A stretch of DNA of 64,000 nt from Rhodobacteraceae bacterium IMCC1909. Lineage in GTDB: Bacteria; Pseudomonadota; Alphaproteobacteria; Rhodobacterales; Rhodobacteraceae. The position numbers were made by a program, and so were the translations under genes. This document shows positions 19,587 through 29,249 of the stretch, in pieces. The stretch is from the NCBI GenBank assembly GCA_030704425.1, contig JAPDHM010000001.1, positions 434,001 to 498,000 on the forward strand. The letters are read 5' to 3'. Each line of letters starts with the position of its first letter. Position 1 is the first letter of the stretch. Under the pieces are notes generated by a model. That model was given only the letters and a program-made list of their open reading frames with translations. It had not been told where the DNA came from and searched no databases.

Positions 19587-20240
19587 TCAGAGAATTTTCT
19601 GCCCTGTTTTTGCCCAATCTGACATAAATTGCTCCAAACCCTTGTTGGTCAAAGGGTGATTGGCCAGGGATTTGATCACATTTGGTGGCGCTGTGATCAC
19701 ATCTGCCCCAATCAAGGCCGATTGAGTGACATGGTTCACTGTGCGGATAGAAGCAGCCAAAATTTGCGTGTCAAAACCAAAATTGTCATAAATTTGGCGG
19801 ATATCTGCGATCAAATCCATACCGTCTATGTTCACATCATCCAGGCGGCCAATGAAGGGACTGATGAAGGTGGCTCCAGCCTTGGCGGCCAAAAGTGCTT
19901 GGTTGGCGCTGAAGCAGAGGGTGACATTTACCATTTTGCCTTCACCCGACAAGGTCTTACAGGCTTTGAGCCCGTCCCAAGTCAGCGGCAGTTTGACGGT
20001 GATGTTCGGGGCAATTTCTGCCAGCTTACGCCCTTCGGCGATCATATCTTCCGCTTTGGTCGCAACCACTTCTGCGCTGACTGGGCCGGAGATCAATTCG
20101 CAAATTTCACGTGTAACTTCAATGATATCACGGCCAGATTTCAAGATCAAAGAGGGGTTGGTCGTCACCCCGTCGACCATGCCCAAATCGTTCAATTCGG
20201 CAATTGCGTCTATTTCAGCAGTATCAACAAAAAATTTCAT
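19587..20240 (-). CDS. tal: transaldolase (short, fructose-6-phosphate aldolase-like type)
   Basis: 217 residues, the length of the small transaldolase/FSA subfamily. [22 protein letters not shown] and ITVKLPLT with the Schiff-base Lys83 are all present, and the C-terminus contains [14 protein letters not shown]. It transfers dihydroxyacetone units in the non-oxidative pentose phosphate pathway. It is divergent from priA with about 90 bp between starts. Confidence 0.92.
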   Translation of the reverse strand: MKFFVDTAEIDAIAELNDLGMVDGVTTNPSLILKSGRDIIEVTREICELISGPVSAEVVATKAEDMIAEGRKLAEIAPNITVKLPLTWDGLKACKTLSGEGKMVNVTLCFSANQALLAAKAGATFISPFIGRLDDVNIDGMDLIADIRQIYDNFGFDTQILAASIRTVNHVTQSALIGADVITAPPNVIKSLANHPLTNKGLEQFMSDWAKTGQKIL

Positions 20241-20329
20241 GGCGTATGTCCTTGATAGGTTGGCCTTCGTTGGGGCAAGCTTTATCGGAGTTTTTAGGGT
20301 ACTGAAAGCCCTGCTGTTAAGGAAATGCT

Positions 20330-22519
20330 GTGTCAGAGCCCCAATTCTTTCATCAAGGTGATTTGGTTGCCGTCTTAACCAGCCAACCGCTGGATCGGGT
20401 GCTGGATTATAAGGCGCCTGAAGGGGGATGCTGGCAGGGGGCCTTTGTTGAGGTGCCCTTGGGACCGCGCAAGGTCTGGGGTGTCGTCTGGCGGGCCGGC
20501 TCGGGGGATTATGACCACGCCAAGATCCGCTCGGTGATCCGCGTGCTTGATGTGGCGCCCATGCAACAGAGTATGGCAGAATTCCTGCGCCGAGTCTCGG
20601 AGTATACGCTCACACCTATGTCGAAAATGCTGCGCCTGGCCACGCGCGCGCCGGGCTTGGGAGATCCGCCCTCGATGCGGCAGGTTTACCATTTGAGTGC
20701 ACAGACCGAGGCCCGTATGACCGATGCGCGGCAAAAAGTGCTCGCAGTTTTGGAAGAATTTGCTGAGCTGAGTTTCACACTCAAGGAATTGTCCGATGCG
20801 GCAGGCGTCACCTCATCGGTGGTTAAAGGCCTGGTGAAACTTGGGGCGGTAGAGGAGCTGGCCACGCCGCAAGACATGCCGTTTGCGCATTTAAACCCAA
20901 GCCTGCCCGGCAAGAGCCTGTCAGAAGATCAGGCCGCAGCGGTTGCACAATTGCAGGCAAATTCCGCGGGCTATCGCACGACGCTTTTAAAAGGTGTCAC
21001 TGGATCGGGCAAAACGGAGGTCTATTTGGAGGCGGTGGCAAGCTGCCTCAACGAGGGGCGACAGGCCTTGGTCTTGTTACCTGAAATCGCTTTGACAGCA
21101 GAATTTTTGACCCGTGTTGAGGCCCGCTTTGGCGCACGCCCGGCGGAATGGCATTCGGGTGTGACCATGACAGAGCGGCGCCGCACTTGGAAAATGGTGG
21201 GGCAAGGTCATGCGCAAATGGTCGTGGGCGCCCGGTCGGCTTTGTTTCTACCCTTTCAAGATTTGGGGCTGATCGTTGTCGATGAGGAACACGACGGCAG
21301 CTACAAACAAGAGGATGGCGTGCTGTATAACGCGCGCGACATGGCCGTGCTGCGCGCGTCTTTGGTTGGTGGGCAGGTGGTGCTGGCCAGCGCCACGCCC
21401 AGTCTCGAAAGTTGGGCCAATGTCGAGGCCGGAAAATATACGAAAATTGAACTGAAAAGCCGCTTTGGAGCGTCAGTTTTGCCTGAGATGATGGCGATTG
21501 ATATGCGGCAAGAAACGCTACCTGCAGATCGTTGGATATCCCCCCGCCTGCAAAAAATGGTTGAGGCACGCATTCAGGCAGGGGAGCAATCCTTGCTCTT
21601 TATCAATCGCCGCGGTTATGCGCCCATCACGCTCTGCCGGGCTTGTGGCAATCAAGTGGGTTGCGATCATTGCGATGCGCGGATGGTCGAGCATCGCTTT
21701 CTCAAGCGCCTAATGTGTCACCAATGTGGCGAAAGCAAACCAGTGCCAAAAATTTGCCCCAGTTGTGCGGCAGAAGACCGTTTGGCTGTGGTTGGGCCCG
21801 GTGTGGAGCGATTGGCCGAGGAAGCCACAGCGCTTTTCCCCGAGGCAAAAGTCGTGGTTCTCTCCTCTGATTTATTTGGCTCAGCGCGCGCATTGAAAGA
21901 GCAAATCGCCAAACTTGCCGCCGGGGAGGTGGATGTGATCATTGGCACGCAGTTGGTCGCCAAAGGGCATAACTTCCCAAAGTTAACCTTGGTTGGGGTG
22001 ATTGACGCAGATTTAGGGCTTCAAGGTTCGGACCTGCGCGCCGCAGAACGAACCTTTCAGCTTATGCGTCAAGTGGCCGGTCGCGCCGGACGGTCCGACA
22101 AGCCGGGGGTGGCGGCCCTGCAAACCCATCAGCCAGAGCACCCGGTCATCCGCGCAATTCTGGATGGGGATGAAGAGGCCTTTTGGAGCGCCGAGGCGCA
22201 AGCCCGCGCACAAGCCGGCGTGCCACCTTATGGCCGCTTGGTTGGGGTTGTATTATCCTCACCCGATGCGCAGGAGGCCTTTGAGGTTGGGCAGGCCATG
22301 GCGCGCAATTGTCAGCCTTTGACACAGATCGGTGCACAGATTTTTGGACCGGCCCCAGCGCCAATTGCCCGCATCCGTGGGCGCCATAGGGTGCGGCTCT
22401 TAATTAAGGCAGAAAAAAACGCCCCTATTCAAACGGCTTTGACCGCTTGGACAGCCCTATTCAAGCTGCCAAATTCCCTCCGCTTGTCGATTGATATTGA
22501 TCCGCAGAGTTTTTACTAA
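20330..22519 (+). CDS. priA: primosomal replication restart helicase PriA
   Basis: 729 residues. N-terminal DNA-binding domain, Walker A TGSGKTE (Lys228), DEEH box at 318-321 ([11 protein letters not shown]), and the zinc-binding insert with CRACG, CDHC, CHQCG and CPSC. C-terminal helicase motifs [12 protein letters not shown] and [13 protein letters not shown]. Reloads the replisome at stalled forks. Start is GTG with AAGGA just upstream. It is convergent with ecm, with only 7 bp between them. Confidence 0.94.
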   Translation: MSEPQFFHQGDLVAVLTSQPLDRVLDYKAPEGGCWQGAFVEVPLGPRKVWGVVWRAGSGDYDHAKIRSVIRVLDVAPMQQSMAEFLRRVSEYTLTPMSKMLRLATRAPGLGDPPSMRQVYHLSAQTEARMTDARQKVLAVLEEFAELSFTLKELSDAAGVTSSVVKGLVKLGAVEELATPQDMPFAHLNPSLPGKSLSEDQAAAVAQLQANSAGYRTTLLKGVTGSGKTEVYLEAVASCLNEGRQALVLLPEIALTAEFLTRVEARFGARPAEWHSGVTMTERRRTWKMVGQGHAQMVVGARSALFLPFQDLGLIVVDEEHDGSYKQEDGVLYNARDMAVLRASLVGGQVVLASATPSLESWANVEAGKYTKIELKSRFGASVLPEMMAIDMRQETLPADRWISPRLQKMVEARIQAGEQSLLFINRRGYAPITLCRACGNQVGCDHCDARMVEHRFLKRLMCHQCGESKPVPKICPSCAAEDRLAVVGPGVERLAEEATALFPEAKVVVLSSDLFGSARALKEQIAKLAAGEVDVIIGTQLVAKGHNFPKLTLVGVIDADLGLQGSDLRAAERTFQLMRQVAGRAGRSDKPGVAALQTHQPEHPVIRAILDGDEEAFWSAEAQARAQAGVPPYGRLVGVVLSSPDAQEAFEVGQAMARNCQPLTQIGAQIFGPAPAPIARIRGRHRVRLLIKAEKNAPIQTALTAWTALFKLPNSLRLSIDIDPQSFY

Positions 22520-22526
22520 CGCCTTG

Positions 22527-24500
22527 CTATTGCGCCGCAATGTTGCCTGGACCGGGATCGGCAAGGGCTACGATATCGAACATGATCCGGTTGAGCTCAA
22601 AGTCCTTTGGCGTATAGATGCGCGCTATTCCCATGGCGCGCAACTTTTGTGCATCTTCATCGGGAATAATCCCGCCGACGATCACCGGAATATGGGTCAG
22701 CTCGGCCGCGCGCAGCTTGGACATCAACTCTTGCATCAAGGGCATATGTGAGCCTGAGAGAATAGACAGGCCGATCACATGGACCGCGCCATCGCGCGCG
22801 GCTGTGATGATTTCGTCTGGCGTGAGGCGGATGCCTTCATAAGAAATCTCCATCCCGCAATCCCGCGCACGGGTGGCGATTTGTTCGGCTCCGTTGGAAT
22901 GCCCATCCAGACCCGGTTTTCCCATCAAAAACGCTAGCTTGCGTCCCAGCCGATCACTGACTGCCAAGACTTGATCGCGAATCTCATCTAAACCTTCGGT
23001 ACGATTGGACGGGGTGGCGCTGACGCCTGTGGGACCTCTATATTGACCGAAGGCTTGGCGCAGCACATCGCCCCATTCGCCCGTGGTTACCCCGGCTTTT
23101 GCGGCGGCAATAGAGGGCGGCATAATATTGCTGCCATCGAGGGCGGCGGCGCGCAGATCCCGAAGGGCCTCGTTCACCGCTTGCGCATCTCGTGCCGCGC
23201 GCCAGCGGGAGAGCCGCGCGATTTGCTCGGCTTCGTTCTTGGGGTCCACTGTCATGATCGCATCGTCGCCTGCGGTGAGCGGACTGGCTTCGCCGCTTTG
23301 ATAAGCGTTGACCCCGACCACAGTCATATCCCCGCTCTCAATCTGACCAATGCGGGCCGCGTTGGACTCGACCAAACGCGACTTCATATATTCGATCGCC
23401 TCCACGGCGCCGCCCATGGAATCGATCAACGCCAGCTCGGCCCGTGCGCCGTCCTTGAGGGATGCGACTTTGCGCTCAACGGCGGGGTTTTCGTCAAACA
23501 GATCCTCATATTCCAAAAGATCGGTTTCAAAGGCCATAATTTGTTGCATCCGTAGAGACCACTGCTGATCCCAAGGGCGCGGCAGGCCCAAGGCCTCATT
23601 CCAAGCGGGCAATTGCACAGCCCGGGCGCGGGCTTTTTTGGACAGGGTGACCGCCAGCATTTCAATCAAGATGCGATAGACGTTGTTTTCGGGTTGTTGT
23701 TCGGTCAGACCCAAAGAATTGACTTGCACGCCATAGCGGAAACGCCGCATCTTCGGGTCACTCACATCGTAGCGGTCGCGGCAGATCTCGTCCCAAAGAT
23801 CAACAAAAGCCCGCATTTTGCACATCTCAGTGACAAAACGGATGCCGGCGTTTACGAAAAAGCTGATCCGCCCAACCATTTGGTCAAAATGTTCTTCAGG
23901 TACTTTGCCTTTGAGGTCATCCAAAACCGCAGTCGCAGTGGCGAGGGCAAAGGCCAATTCTTGCTCGGGTGTCGCGCCAGCCTCTTGCAGATGGTAAGAG
24001 CAGACGTTCATCGGGTTCCATTTGGGCAGATGTGCGCGCGTGTATGCGGCGATGTCGGTGATCATCCGCAAGGAGGGTTTGGGCGGGCAAATATAGGTGC
24101 CTCGGCTCAAATATTCCTTGATTATGTCATTTTGCACTGTGCCTTGCAGCGCGCTGATATCGGCGTCTTGCTCATCGGCTGCGGCGATATAGAGCGCCAG
24201 CAGCCAAGGCGCTGTGGCATTGATGGTCATTGAGGTGTTCATCTGATCGAGGGGGATGTCGGCAAAAAGCGTGCGCATATCCCCCAAATGGCTGACGGGG
24301 ACGCCCACTTTGCCCACTTCCCCGCGCGCCAAAATATGATCGCTGTCATAGCCAGTTTGTGTCGGCAGATCAAAGGCCACGGACAGGCCCGTTTGCCCTT
24401 TGGTGAGATTGGAGCGATAGAGCGCATTAGAAGCCTCGGCCGTAGAATGGCCTGCATATGTTCGAAACAACCAGGGACGATCTTTTTGCACTTGGGTCAT
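22527..24500 (-). CDS. ecm: ethylmalonyl-CoA mutase
   Basis: 657 residues. Substrate-binding barrel opens with PWLFRTYAGHSTAEASNALY; the C-terminal cobalamin domain has the DxHxxG motif D532-G-H534-S-N-G537. The length, well below that of the methylmalonyl-CoA mutase catalytic subunit, and the sequence character match Ecm/MeaA, which converts (2R)-ethylmalonyl-CoA to (2S)-methylsuccinyl-CoA in the ethylmalonyl-CoA pathway of acetate assimilation. ccr lies 1.6 kb away on the other strand, which strongly supports this over methylmalonyl-CoA mutase. Confidence 0.93.
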   Translation of the reverse strand: MTQVQKDRPWLFRTYAGHSTAEASNALYRSNLTKGQTGLSVAFDLPTQTGYDSDHILARGEVGKVGVPVSHLGDMRTLFADIPLDQMNTSMTINATAPWLLALYIAAADEQDADISALQGTVQNDIIKEYLSRGTYICPPKPSLRMITDIAAYTRAHLPKWNPMNVCSYHLQEAGATPEQELAFALATATAVLDDLKGKVPEEHFDQMVGRISFFVNAGIRFVTEMCKMRAFVDLWDEICRDRYDVSDPKMRRFRYGVQVNSLGLTEQQPENNVYRILIEMLAVTLSKKARARAVQLPAWNEALGLPRPWDQQWSLRMQQIMAFETDLLEYEDLFDENPAVERKVASLKDGARAELALIDSMGGAVEAIEYMKSRLVESNAARIGQIESGDMTVVGVNAYQSGEASPLTAGDDAIMTVDPKNEAEQIARLSRWRAARDAQAVNEALRDLRAAALDGSNIMPPSIAAAKAGVTTGEWGDVLRQAFGQYRGPTGVSATPSNRTEGLDEIRDQVLAVSDRLGRKLAFLMGKPGLDGHSNGAEQIATRARDCGMEISYEGIRLTPDEIITAARDGAVHVIGLSILSGSHMPLMQELMSKLRAAELTHIPVIVGGIIPDEDAQKLRAMGIARIYTPKDFELNRIMFDIVALADPGPGNIAAQ

Positions 24501-24639
24501 AACGGCCCTCTCTTTATTGTGTGCGAAATATAATTGCGCATTAGCACTAAATGACGGAATAATCCCTCCCTGTCAATTCGCTGCAACGCGGCAATTTTGC
24601 CATCTGGCGCATATTTGCCATTTCAGGCAGATTGGCCGG

Positions 24640-26004
24640 ATGTTTGAGACAATTGAGCTTCCGATGTGGTTTGTAGTGATCGCGGCGATTTTCGCTGCGA
24701 TTGCCGCTTTGGAGCGTGCTTTGATCCCCTCTCTGCGGTGGTTTTTCCGGCGCAGAATGGAGCGGGTGGTCAGCCAATTGAACGCGCGGCTGGACCGTCC
24801 GATTGAACCGTTCAAATTGGCCCGGCGCCATGATATGATTCAAAGATTGCTCTATCATCCCTATGTGATGCAGGCGGTCAATGATCACGCCCGCAAGGAA
24901 GGCATCCCTGAAAATGTCGCTTTTCAAGAGGCGCAGAAATACGCGCGGGAGATCGTGCCGTCCTTCAGTGCGACGGTCTATTTCACCGTCGCCAGCACCA
25001 TTGCGCGTTTTCTCAGCGAGACGCTCTACAGGGTGCGCATTGGGCGTTTTGAGGATGTTTTGAGCGGTTTGGATCCTAAGGCAACTGTGGTGTTTGTCAT
25101 GAACCATCGCTCAAATATGGATTATGTTCTGGTGACTTATCTGGCCTCGAAACGCTCTGCATTGTCTTATGCGGTGGGCGAATGGGCACGGATCTGGCCG
25201 ATTAGCCTACTCATTCGTGCGATGGGTGCGTTTTTTATTCGCCGCAAATCGCGTGGGTTGCTTTATCGGCGGGTTCTGGCTCGCTATGTCCAGATGGCGA
25301 CGCAGGGCGGCGTGACACAAGCGGTGTTTCCAGAGGGTGGCCTATCCTTGGATGGACGTTTGGCACCGCCGCGGATGGGGTTTCTGAATTATGTCATCGC
25401 TGGGTGGGAACCAAAGGCCCGAGATGTCATATTCGTGCCAGTCTCGATCAATTACGATCGGGTCTTGGAGGATTACATTCTTCTAGCTGCTGGCAAGCGT
25501 GGAGAAAGGCGGTTTGGTGCCAATATTTCCGTCATCGCGCGTTTTTTGGCAAAGCAGTTTTGGTTGTGGTTGACGGGCCGCTATCGGCGCTTTGGTTATG
25601 CGGCTGTTCATTTTGGCGCGCCGGTGAGCCTGTCGGCGTTTCACAAACAGACGGGCGGGATCTCTTCTCCTGTTCTGGCGCGCGAGATCATGGCGCAGGT
25701 GGAGGCCGGCGTTCCTGTCCTGCCTGTTCCTCTAATCTCATTGATATTAATTCATAAAGCGCAACTGCGGGCGCTGGAGCTTACTGCCGCATTTGCGGAG
25801 GTCATGCAGGCAGTTGAGCCGGAGTATTTGCAAGCCACTCCCGAGGCCTGGGCGGAGGCGGCGGAAGCGGGCGTTTTAAATTTGATGCAGCGCAAGCTGA
25901 TTGTGCAGGATGGGGGGTATTATGTCATTACTGAGAAGGGCAAATCTGTGCTCCCCTATTATGCCGCCAGCCTGTCGCATATATCAGAAAAATTACGTGA
26001 GTAA
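24640..26004 (+). CDS. PlsB-like glycerol-3-phosphate acyltransferase
   Basis: 454 residues. One N-terminal transmembrane helix (about residues 9-30), then an acyltransferase domain with NHRSNMDY (His156-x4-Asp161), a FPEGGLSLDGR block and FVPVSINYDRV, the four-block pattern of PlsB/GPAT enzymes that acylate glycerol-3-phosphate. It is shorter than E. coli PlsB, lacking most of the N-terminal domain. The start chosen has a weak ribosome site; the frame is open 41 codons further. It sits between ecm and ccr. Confidence 0.82.
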   Translation: MFETIELPMWFVVIAAIFAAIAALERALIPSLRWFFRRRMERVVSQLNARLDRPIEPFKLARRHDMIQRLLYHPYVMQAVNDHARKEGIPENVAFQEAQKYAREIVPSFSATVYFTVASTIARFLSETLYRVRIGRFEDVLSGLDPKATVVFVMNHRSNMDYVLVTYLASKRSALSYAVGEWARIWPISLLIRAMGAFFIRRKSRGLLYRRVLARYVQMATQGGVTQAVFPEGGLSLDGRLAPPRMGFLNYVIAGWEPKARDVIFVPVSINYDRVLEDYILLAAGKRGERRFGANISVIARFLAKQFWLWLTGRYRRFGYAAVHFGAPVSLSAFHKQTGGISSPVLAREIMAQVEAGVPVLPVPLISLILIHKAQLRALELTAAFAEVMQAVEPEYLQATPEAWAEAAEAGVLNLMQRKLIVQDGGYYVITEKGKSVLPYYAASLSHISEKLRE

Positions 26005-26079
26005 TTAAATTACAAACTAATACGAAAATTGGTTGCAATATTGCGTGATGAATTTTATCCATTGAAATGCAGGTTGATT

Positions 26080-26090
26080 CTGCATTGCAG
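26080..26090. promoter_or_regulatory. possible PhaR operator upstream of ccr
   Basis: CTGCATTGCAG fits the CTGC-N3-GCAG consensus described for PhaR, the acetyl-CoA/PHB-responsive regulator of Rhodobacterales. It ends 21 bp before the ccr ATG. Another palindrome, TTGCAATATTGC, lies just upstream at about 26032-26043. Assignment is by pattern only. Confidence 0.45.
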
Positions 26091-26111
26091 CAATATCGTA
26101 AGGGGCCTCTC

Positions 26112-27398
26112 ATGCCATTGGATTCAAACTCACCCTTGACCGCCTATACCGCGGAGAAAAAAGACCTCTATGACATGGGCGAAATGCCGCCCTTGGGTCA
26201 TGTTCCGAAACAAATGTATGGCTGGGCCATTCGCAAAGAGCGTCATGGCGAGCCAGATACGGCCATGTTGCAAGAGGTTTTGGACGTGCCTGAATTGGAT
26301 AATTACGACGTTTTGGTCTTGGTGATGGCGGCCGGTATTAACTATAATGGAGTTTGGGCCGCTTTAGGCGTGCCAATCAGCCCCTTTGATGGCCATAAGC
26401 AACCCTATCACATCGCCGGGTCTGACGCGTCGGGCATCGTCTGGGCTGTGGGCTCAAAAGTGACCCGTTGGAAAGTGGGCGATGAGGTCGTGATCCATTG
26501 CAATCAAGATGATGGGGATGACGAGGAATGCAATGGCGGTGATCCGATGTATTCGACCTCACAGCGCATTTGGGGCTATGAAACCCCCGATGGCTCTTTC
26601 AGCCAGTTTACTCGGGTTCAAAGCCAACAATTGATGCCGCGTCCGAAGCATCAAACCTGGGAAGAAAGCGCCTGCTACACGCTGACCCTCGCCACGGCCT
26701 ACCGAATGCTCTTTGGCCATGCACCACATGAGCTGAAACCGGGGCAAAACGTGTTGATTTGGGGTGCATCGGGCGGGCTGGGCTCTTATGCCGTGCAGCT
26801 AGCCAATGTGGTTGGTGCTAATGCGATTGGTGTCATCAGTGATGAAAGCAAACGTGATTTTGTCATGGGGCTCGGCGCAAAAGGCGTGATCAACCGCCGT
26901 GATTTCAATTGCTGGGGACAAATGCCCACGGTCAATACCCCTCAATACGCCACTTGGTTTAAAGAGGCCCGCAAGTTCGGCGCCGCGATTTGGGACATCA
27001 CAGGCAAGGGAAACAACCCCGACCTGGTGTTTGAGCATCCCGGCGAAAGCACCTTTCCTGTCTCAACCTTCGTGTGCAAAAAAGGCGGTATGGTGGTGAT
27101 CTGCGCCGGCACGACCGGTTACAATTTGACCCTGGATGTGCGGTATATGTGGATGCATCAAAAGCGCCTTCAAGGCTCTCATTTTGCCAACCTTAAGCAG
27201 GCGGCTGCGGCCAATCGCTTGATGTGTGAAGACAAGCTTAACCCTTGCTTGTCTGAAACCTTTGATTGGAACGATCTGCCGGAAGCGCATATGAAAATGC
27301 GCCGCAATGAGCATCTGCCGGGCAATATGTCCGTATTGGTGCAAGCGCCCCGCCGCGGGCTACGCACGTTCGAAGAGACCCTTGCGGTTGCACGGTAA
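26112..27398 (+). CDS. ccr: crotonyl-CoA carboxylase/reductase
   Basis: 428 residues of the medium-chain dehydrogenase/reductase fold, without a zinc site. The NADP-binding loop is WGASGGLGSYAVQLA; features typical of Ccr are GINYNGVWAALGVP, HIAGSDASGIVW and the C-terminal HMKMRRNEHLPGNMSVLVQA. It reductively carboxylates crotonyl-CoA to ethylmalonyl-CoA, the committed step of the ethylmalonyl-CoA pathway. ATG 26112 is preceded by AAGGGG; the open frame upstream runs through the putative operator and is not coding. Confidence 0.95.
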   Translation: MPLDSNSPLTAYTAEKKDLYDMGEMPPLGHVPKQMYGWAIRKERHGEPDTAMLQEVLDVPELDNYDVLVLVMAAGINYNGVWAALGVPISPFDGHKQPYHIAGSDASGIVWAVGSKVTRWKVGDEVVIHCNQDDGDDEECNGGDPMYSTSQRIWGYETPDGSFSQFTRVQSQQLMPRPKHQTWEESACYTLTLATAYRMLFGHAPHELKPGQNVLIWGASGGLGSYAVQLANVVGANAIGVISDESKRDFVMGLGAKGVINRRDFNCWGQMPTVNTPQYATWFKEARKFGAAIWDITGKGNNPDLVFEHPGESTFPVSTFVCKKGGMVVICAGTTGYNLTLDVRYMWMHQKRLQGSHFANLKQAAAANRLMCEDKLNPCLSETFDWNDLPEAHMKMRRNEHLPGNMSVLVQAPRRGLRTFEETLAVAR

Positions 27399-27406
27399 AA
27401 GACCCG

Positions 27407-27431
27407 CCGGGGGCAATTAATTTGCTCCCGG
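27407..27431 (+). terminator. hairpin after ccr, terminator-like
   Basis: CCGGGGGCAA (27407-27416) pairs with TTGCTCCCGG (27422-27431) with one G-T wobble and a 5-base loop. No clear T tract follows, so termination is probable but not certain. Confidence 0.55.
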
Positions 27432-27488
27432 TATCCGAGCGCGCGCAATAGCTCTGGCCCCATGGCAAGCCATTGGCTAAACAAAGGC

Positions 27489-29039
27489 ATGTCACAGACG
27501 CCAATTTCCTATTCCGAAGATCAGGTCCAGGCCTATGATACCATCAGTGAGATTCTGCGCTCTGCGGGCGTGGATCTGGCCAATGGGATCGTGACCCCGC
27601 CGCGGGAAGGCAAAGACAATATCGCCGCTGTCATTGGCAAGGCGGGATCTGGCAAAACGTTGCTTTTGGCGCAGCTGTATCATGCTTTGAAAGATGCGGG
27701 GCTGAACATCGTGTCGGGAGACTATGAGCCCCGCGCGCGCAAAGACCGCCGGACCTTGGCGATTTTGGCCCCCACCAACAAAGCTGCGAGCGTACTGCGC
27801 AATAGAGGTGTACCCGCGACGACCATCCACCGCATTCTCTATACGCCGATGTATGATCCCGAGTATGAGAAAATTGCAGAGTGGCTCGGTGGCAACGGCG
27901 CGCGACCAGAGGTTGAGGGGGTCAGTGACCTCGCATTGGATCGAGCATTGAGTTTCTTTACCTCCAATGCGTCTATTCCGGGCGCTTTGGCAGCGGCGGG
28001 GCTGCGGGGGTCTGACTTTATTACCGGATGGAAGCGCCGCGAGGAGCCTTTGGACGTGGGCTTTGTCGATGAGAGCTCCATGCTCGATGCGCAGCAATTG
28101 GAAGATCTAAAAGAGATTTTTCCCACATTGATTCTGTTTGGCGACCCGGCGCAATTGGCGCCTGTGAACCAATCTGGGGCGATGGTGTTTGACGCTTTGC
28201 CTGAGGAGCGCCGCTTGGTGCTCAGCCGCGTCCATCGCCAGACGCAAGACAATCCAATCTTAGATCTGGCCCATGCTTTGGGCGATGCTTCTTTGCAGTT
28301 TTCTGATTTTGAACAGATGGTACGGGACGCGTCGATGCGCGATGATCGGGTGGTGATCGGTCAAAGGGTTGAGTCTGACCTCATGGCGCGCTCGCCTGTT
28401 CTGGTGTGGCGCAACGTGACACGGATCAAGCTCATTCAAGCCTTCCGCGGCGCCTATCAAGCCCCGATGGAGGAGCTCTTGCCGGGCGAGCCGTTGATTT
28501 GTGATGGTATTGAGCTTCCTTTAAAGCACCGCAAAAAGCGGTTGGATTTGGAGGCGCGGGGTCTGATCAAAGGGGCGCAGGTGGTTTATCTTGGGCCGGG
28601 CCGCAAACCGGGATTTTCGCGCCTGCATGTCATCGGTGCCGAGCAACCGCAGTTGAGCGCCGCCAGCATCGTCAAGATTGAAATGCCCGATGAGGAAGAA
28701 CCCTTTATTCCCTTTGCCGCCCGCATGGGGGCCACCTTTCTGCATGGGGCTGCGGTGACCATTCATAAGGCCCAGGGCTCGCAGTGGGATACGGTCCAGG
28801 TGTTTGCGCCAGATATTTTTGTGGCCGCCCGCATGAACCGAACAGAGGCGGGCACGCAGCTTTGGAAACGGTTGGCCTATGTGGCGATCACCCGAGCAGA
28901 GAACCGTCTCATATGGGTTGTGCGCAACCGGCTGGCGCGTCCAAGTGGGGCTCTGGCGGTTGATGATTTGACCGAAGCGGTGCTGAGTTTTGAACTGACG
29001 ATGGAGCCGATTGAGGATCAAAAAGACGGTGCATTCTGA
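27489..29039 (+). CDS. RecD/UvrD-like ATP-dependent DNA helicase
   Basis: 516 residues. Walker A GKAGSGKT at residues 50-57, motif Ia (LAPTNKAA), DExx box VDESSMLD, motif III FGDPAQLAPV, and C-terminal TIHKAQGSQW with YVAITRAENRL, an SF1B pattern as in RecD2 and Dda-type helicases. There is no N-terminal RecD2 domain or nuclease domain. It starts at the second ATG (27489), nine codons into the open frame. It stands between ccr and a divergent region; the cellular task is probably in repair or recombination. Confidence 0.82.
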   Translation: MSQTPISYSEDQVQAYDTISEILRSAGVDLANGIVTPPREGKDNIAAVIGKAGSGKTLLLAQLYHALKDAGLNIVSGDYEPRARKDRRTLAILAPTNKAASVLRNRGVPATTIHRILYTPMYDPEYEKIAEWLGGNGARPEVEGVSDLALDRALSFFTSNASIPGALAAAGLRGSDFITGWKRREEPLDVGFVDESSMLDAQQLEDLKEIFPTLILFGDPAQLAPVNQSGAMVFDALPEERRLVLSRVHRQTQDNPILDLAHALGDASLQFSDFEQMVRDASMRDDRVVIGQRVESDLMARSPVLVWRNVTRIKLIQAFRGAYQAPMEELLPGEPLICDGIELPLKHRKKRLDLEARGLIKGAQVVYLGPGRKPGFSRLHVIGAEQPQLSAASIVKIEMPDEEEPFIPFAARMGATFLHGAAVTIHKAQGSQWDTVQVFAPDIFVAARMNRTEAGTQLWKRLAYVAITRAENRLIWVVRNRLARPSGALAVDDLTEAVLSFELTMEPIEDQKDGAF

Positions 29040-29224
29040 AGCAAGACGTGGCGGGCCCACCAGAACAACCGTGTTGGTACTAAATTCCCGAGGACCTGTA
29101 TGTACAGGTGGGCGCCAGGTAAAAGAACCAGGGTTCAATCAGAGCCAGCTCCCTCGGATTGCGTATGGCCACTGGAATTTGACCGCTTTCGAGAAGGGCA
29201 GAACCCGCCGCTGTTTGAGATAGG

Positions 29225-29248
29225 CCTTTGCACGAACTTGTGCAAGGG
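29225..29248 (-). terminator. hairpin just beyond the mttB-like stop codon
   Basis: CCTTTGCAC (29225-29233) pairs with GTGCAAGGG (29240-29248), one wobble, six-base loop. On the minus strand it directly follows the stop codon at 29250-29252. No T run follows, so it may stabilise the 3' end rather than terminate by itself. Confidence 0.4.
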
Positions 29249-29249
29249 C

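Noticed and set aside
29094-29109. Near-palindrome ACCTGTATGTACAGGT between the helicase and the mttB-like gene
   Set aside because: Short, imperfect at the centre, and located between convergent gene ends where an operator is unlikely.
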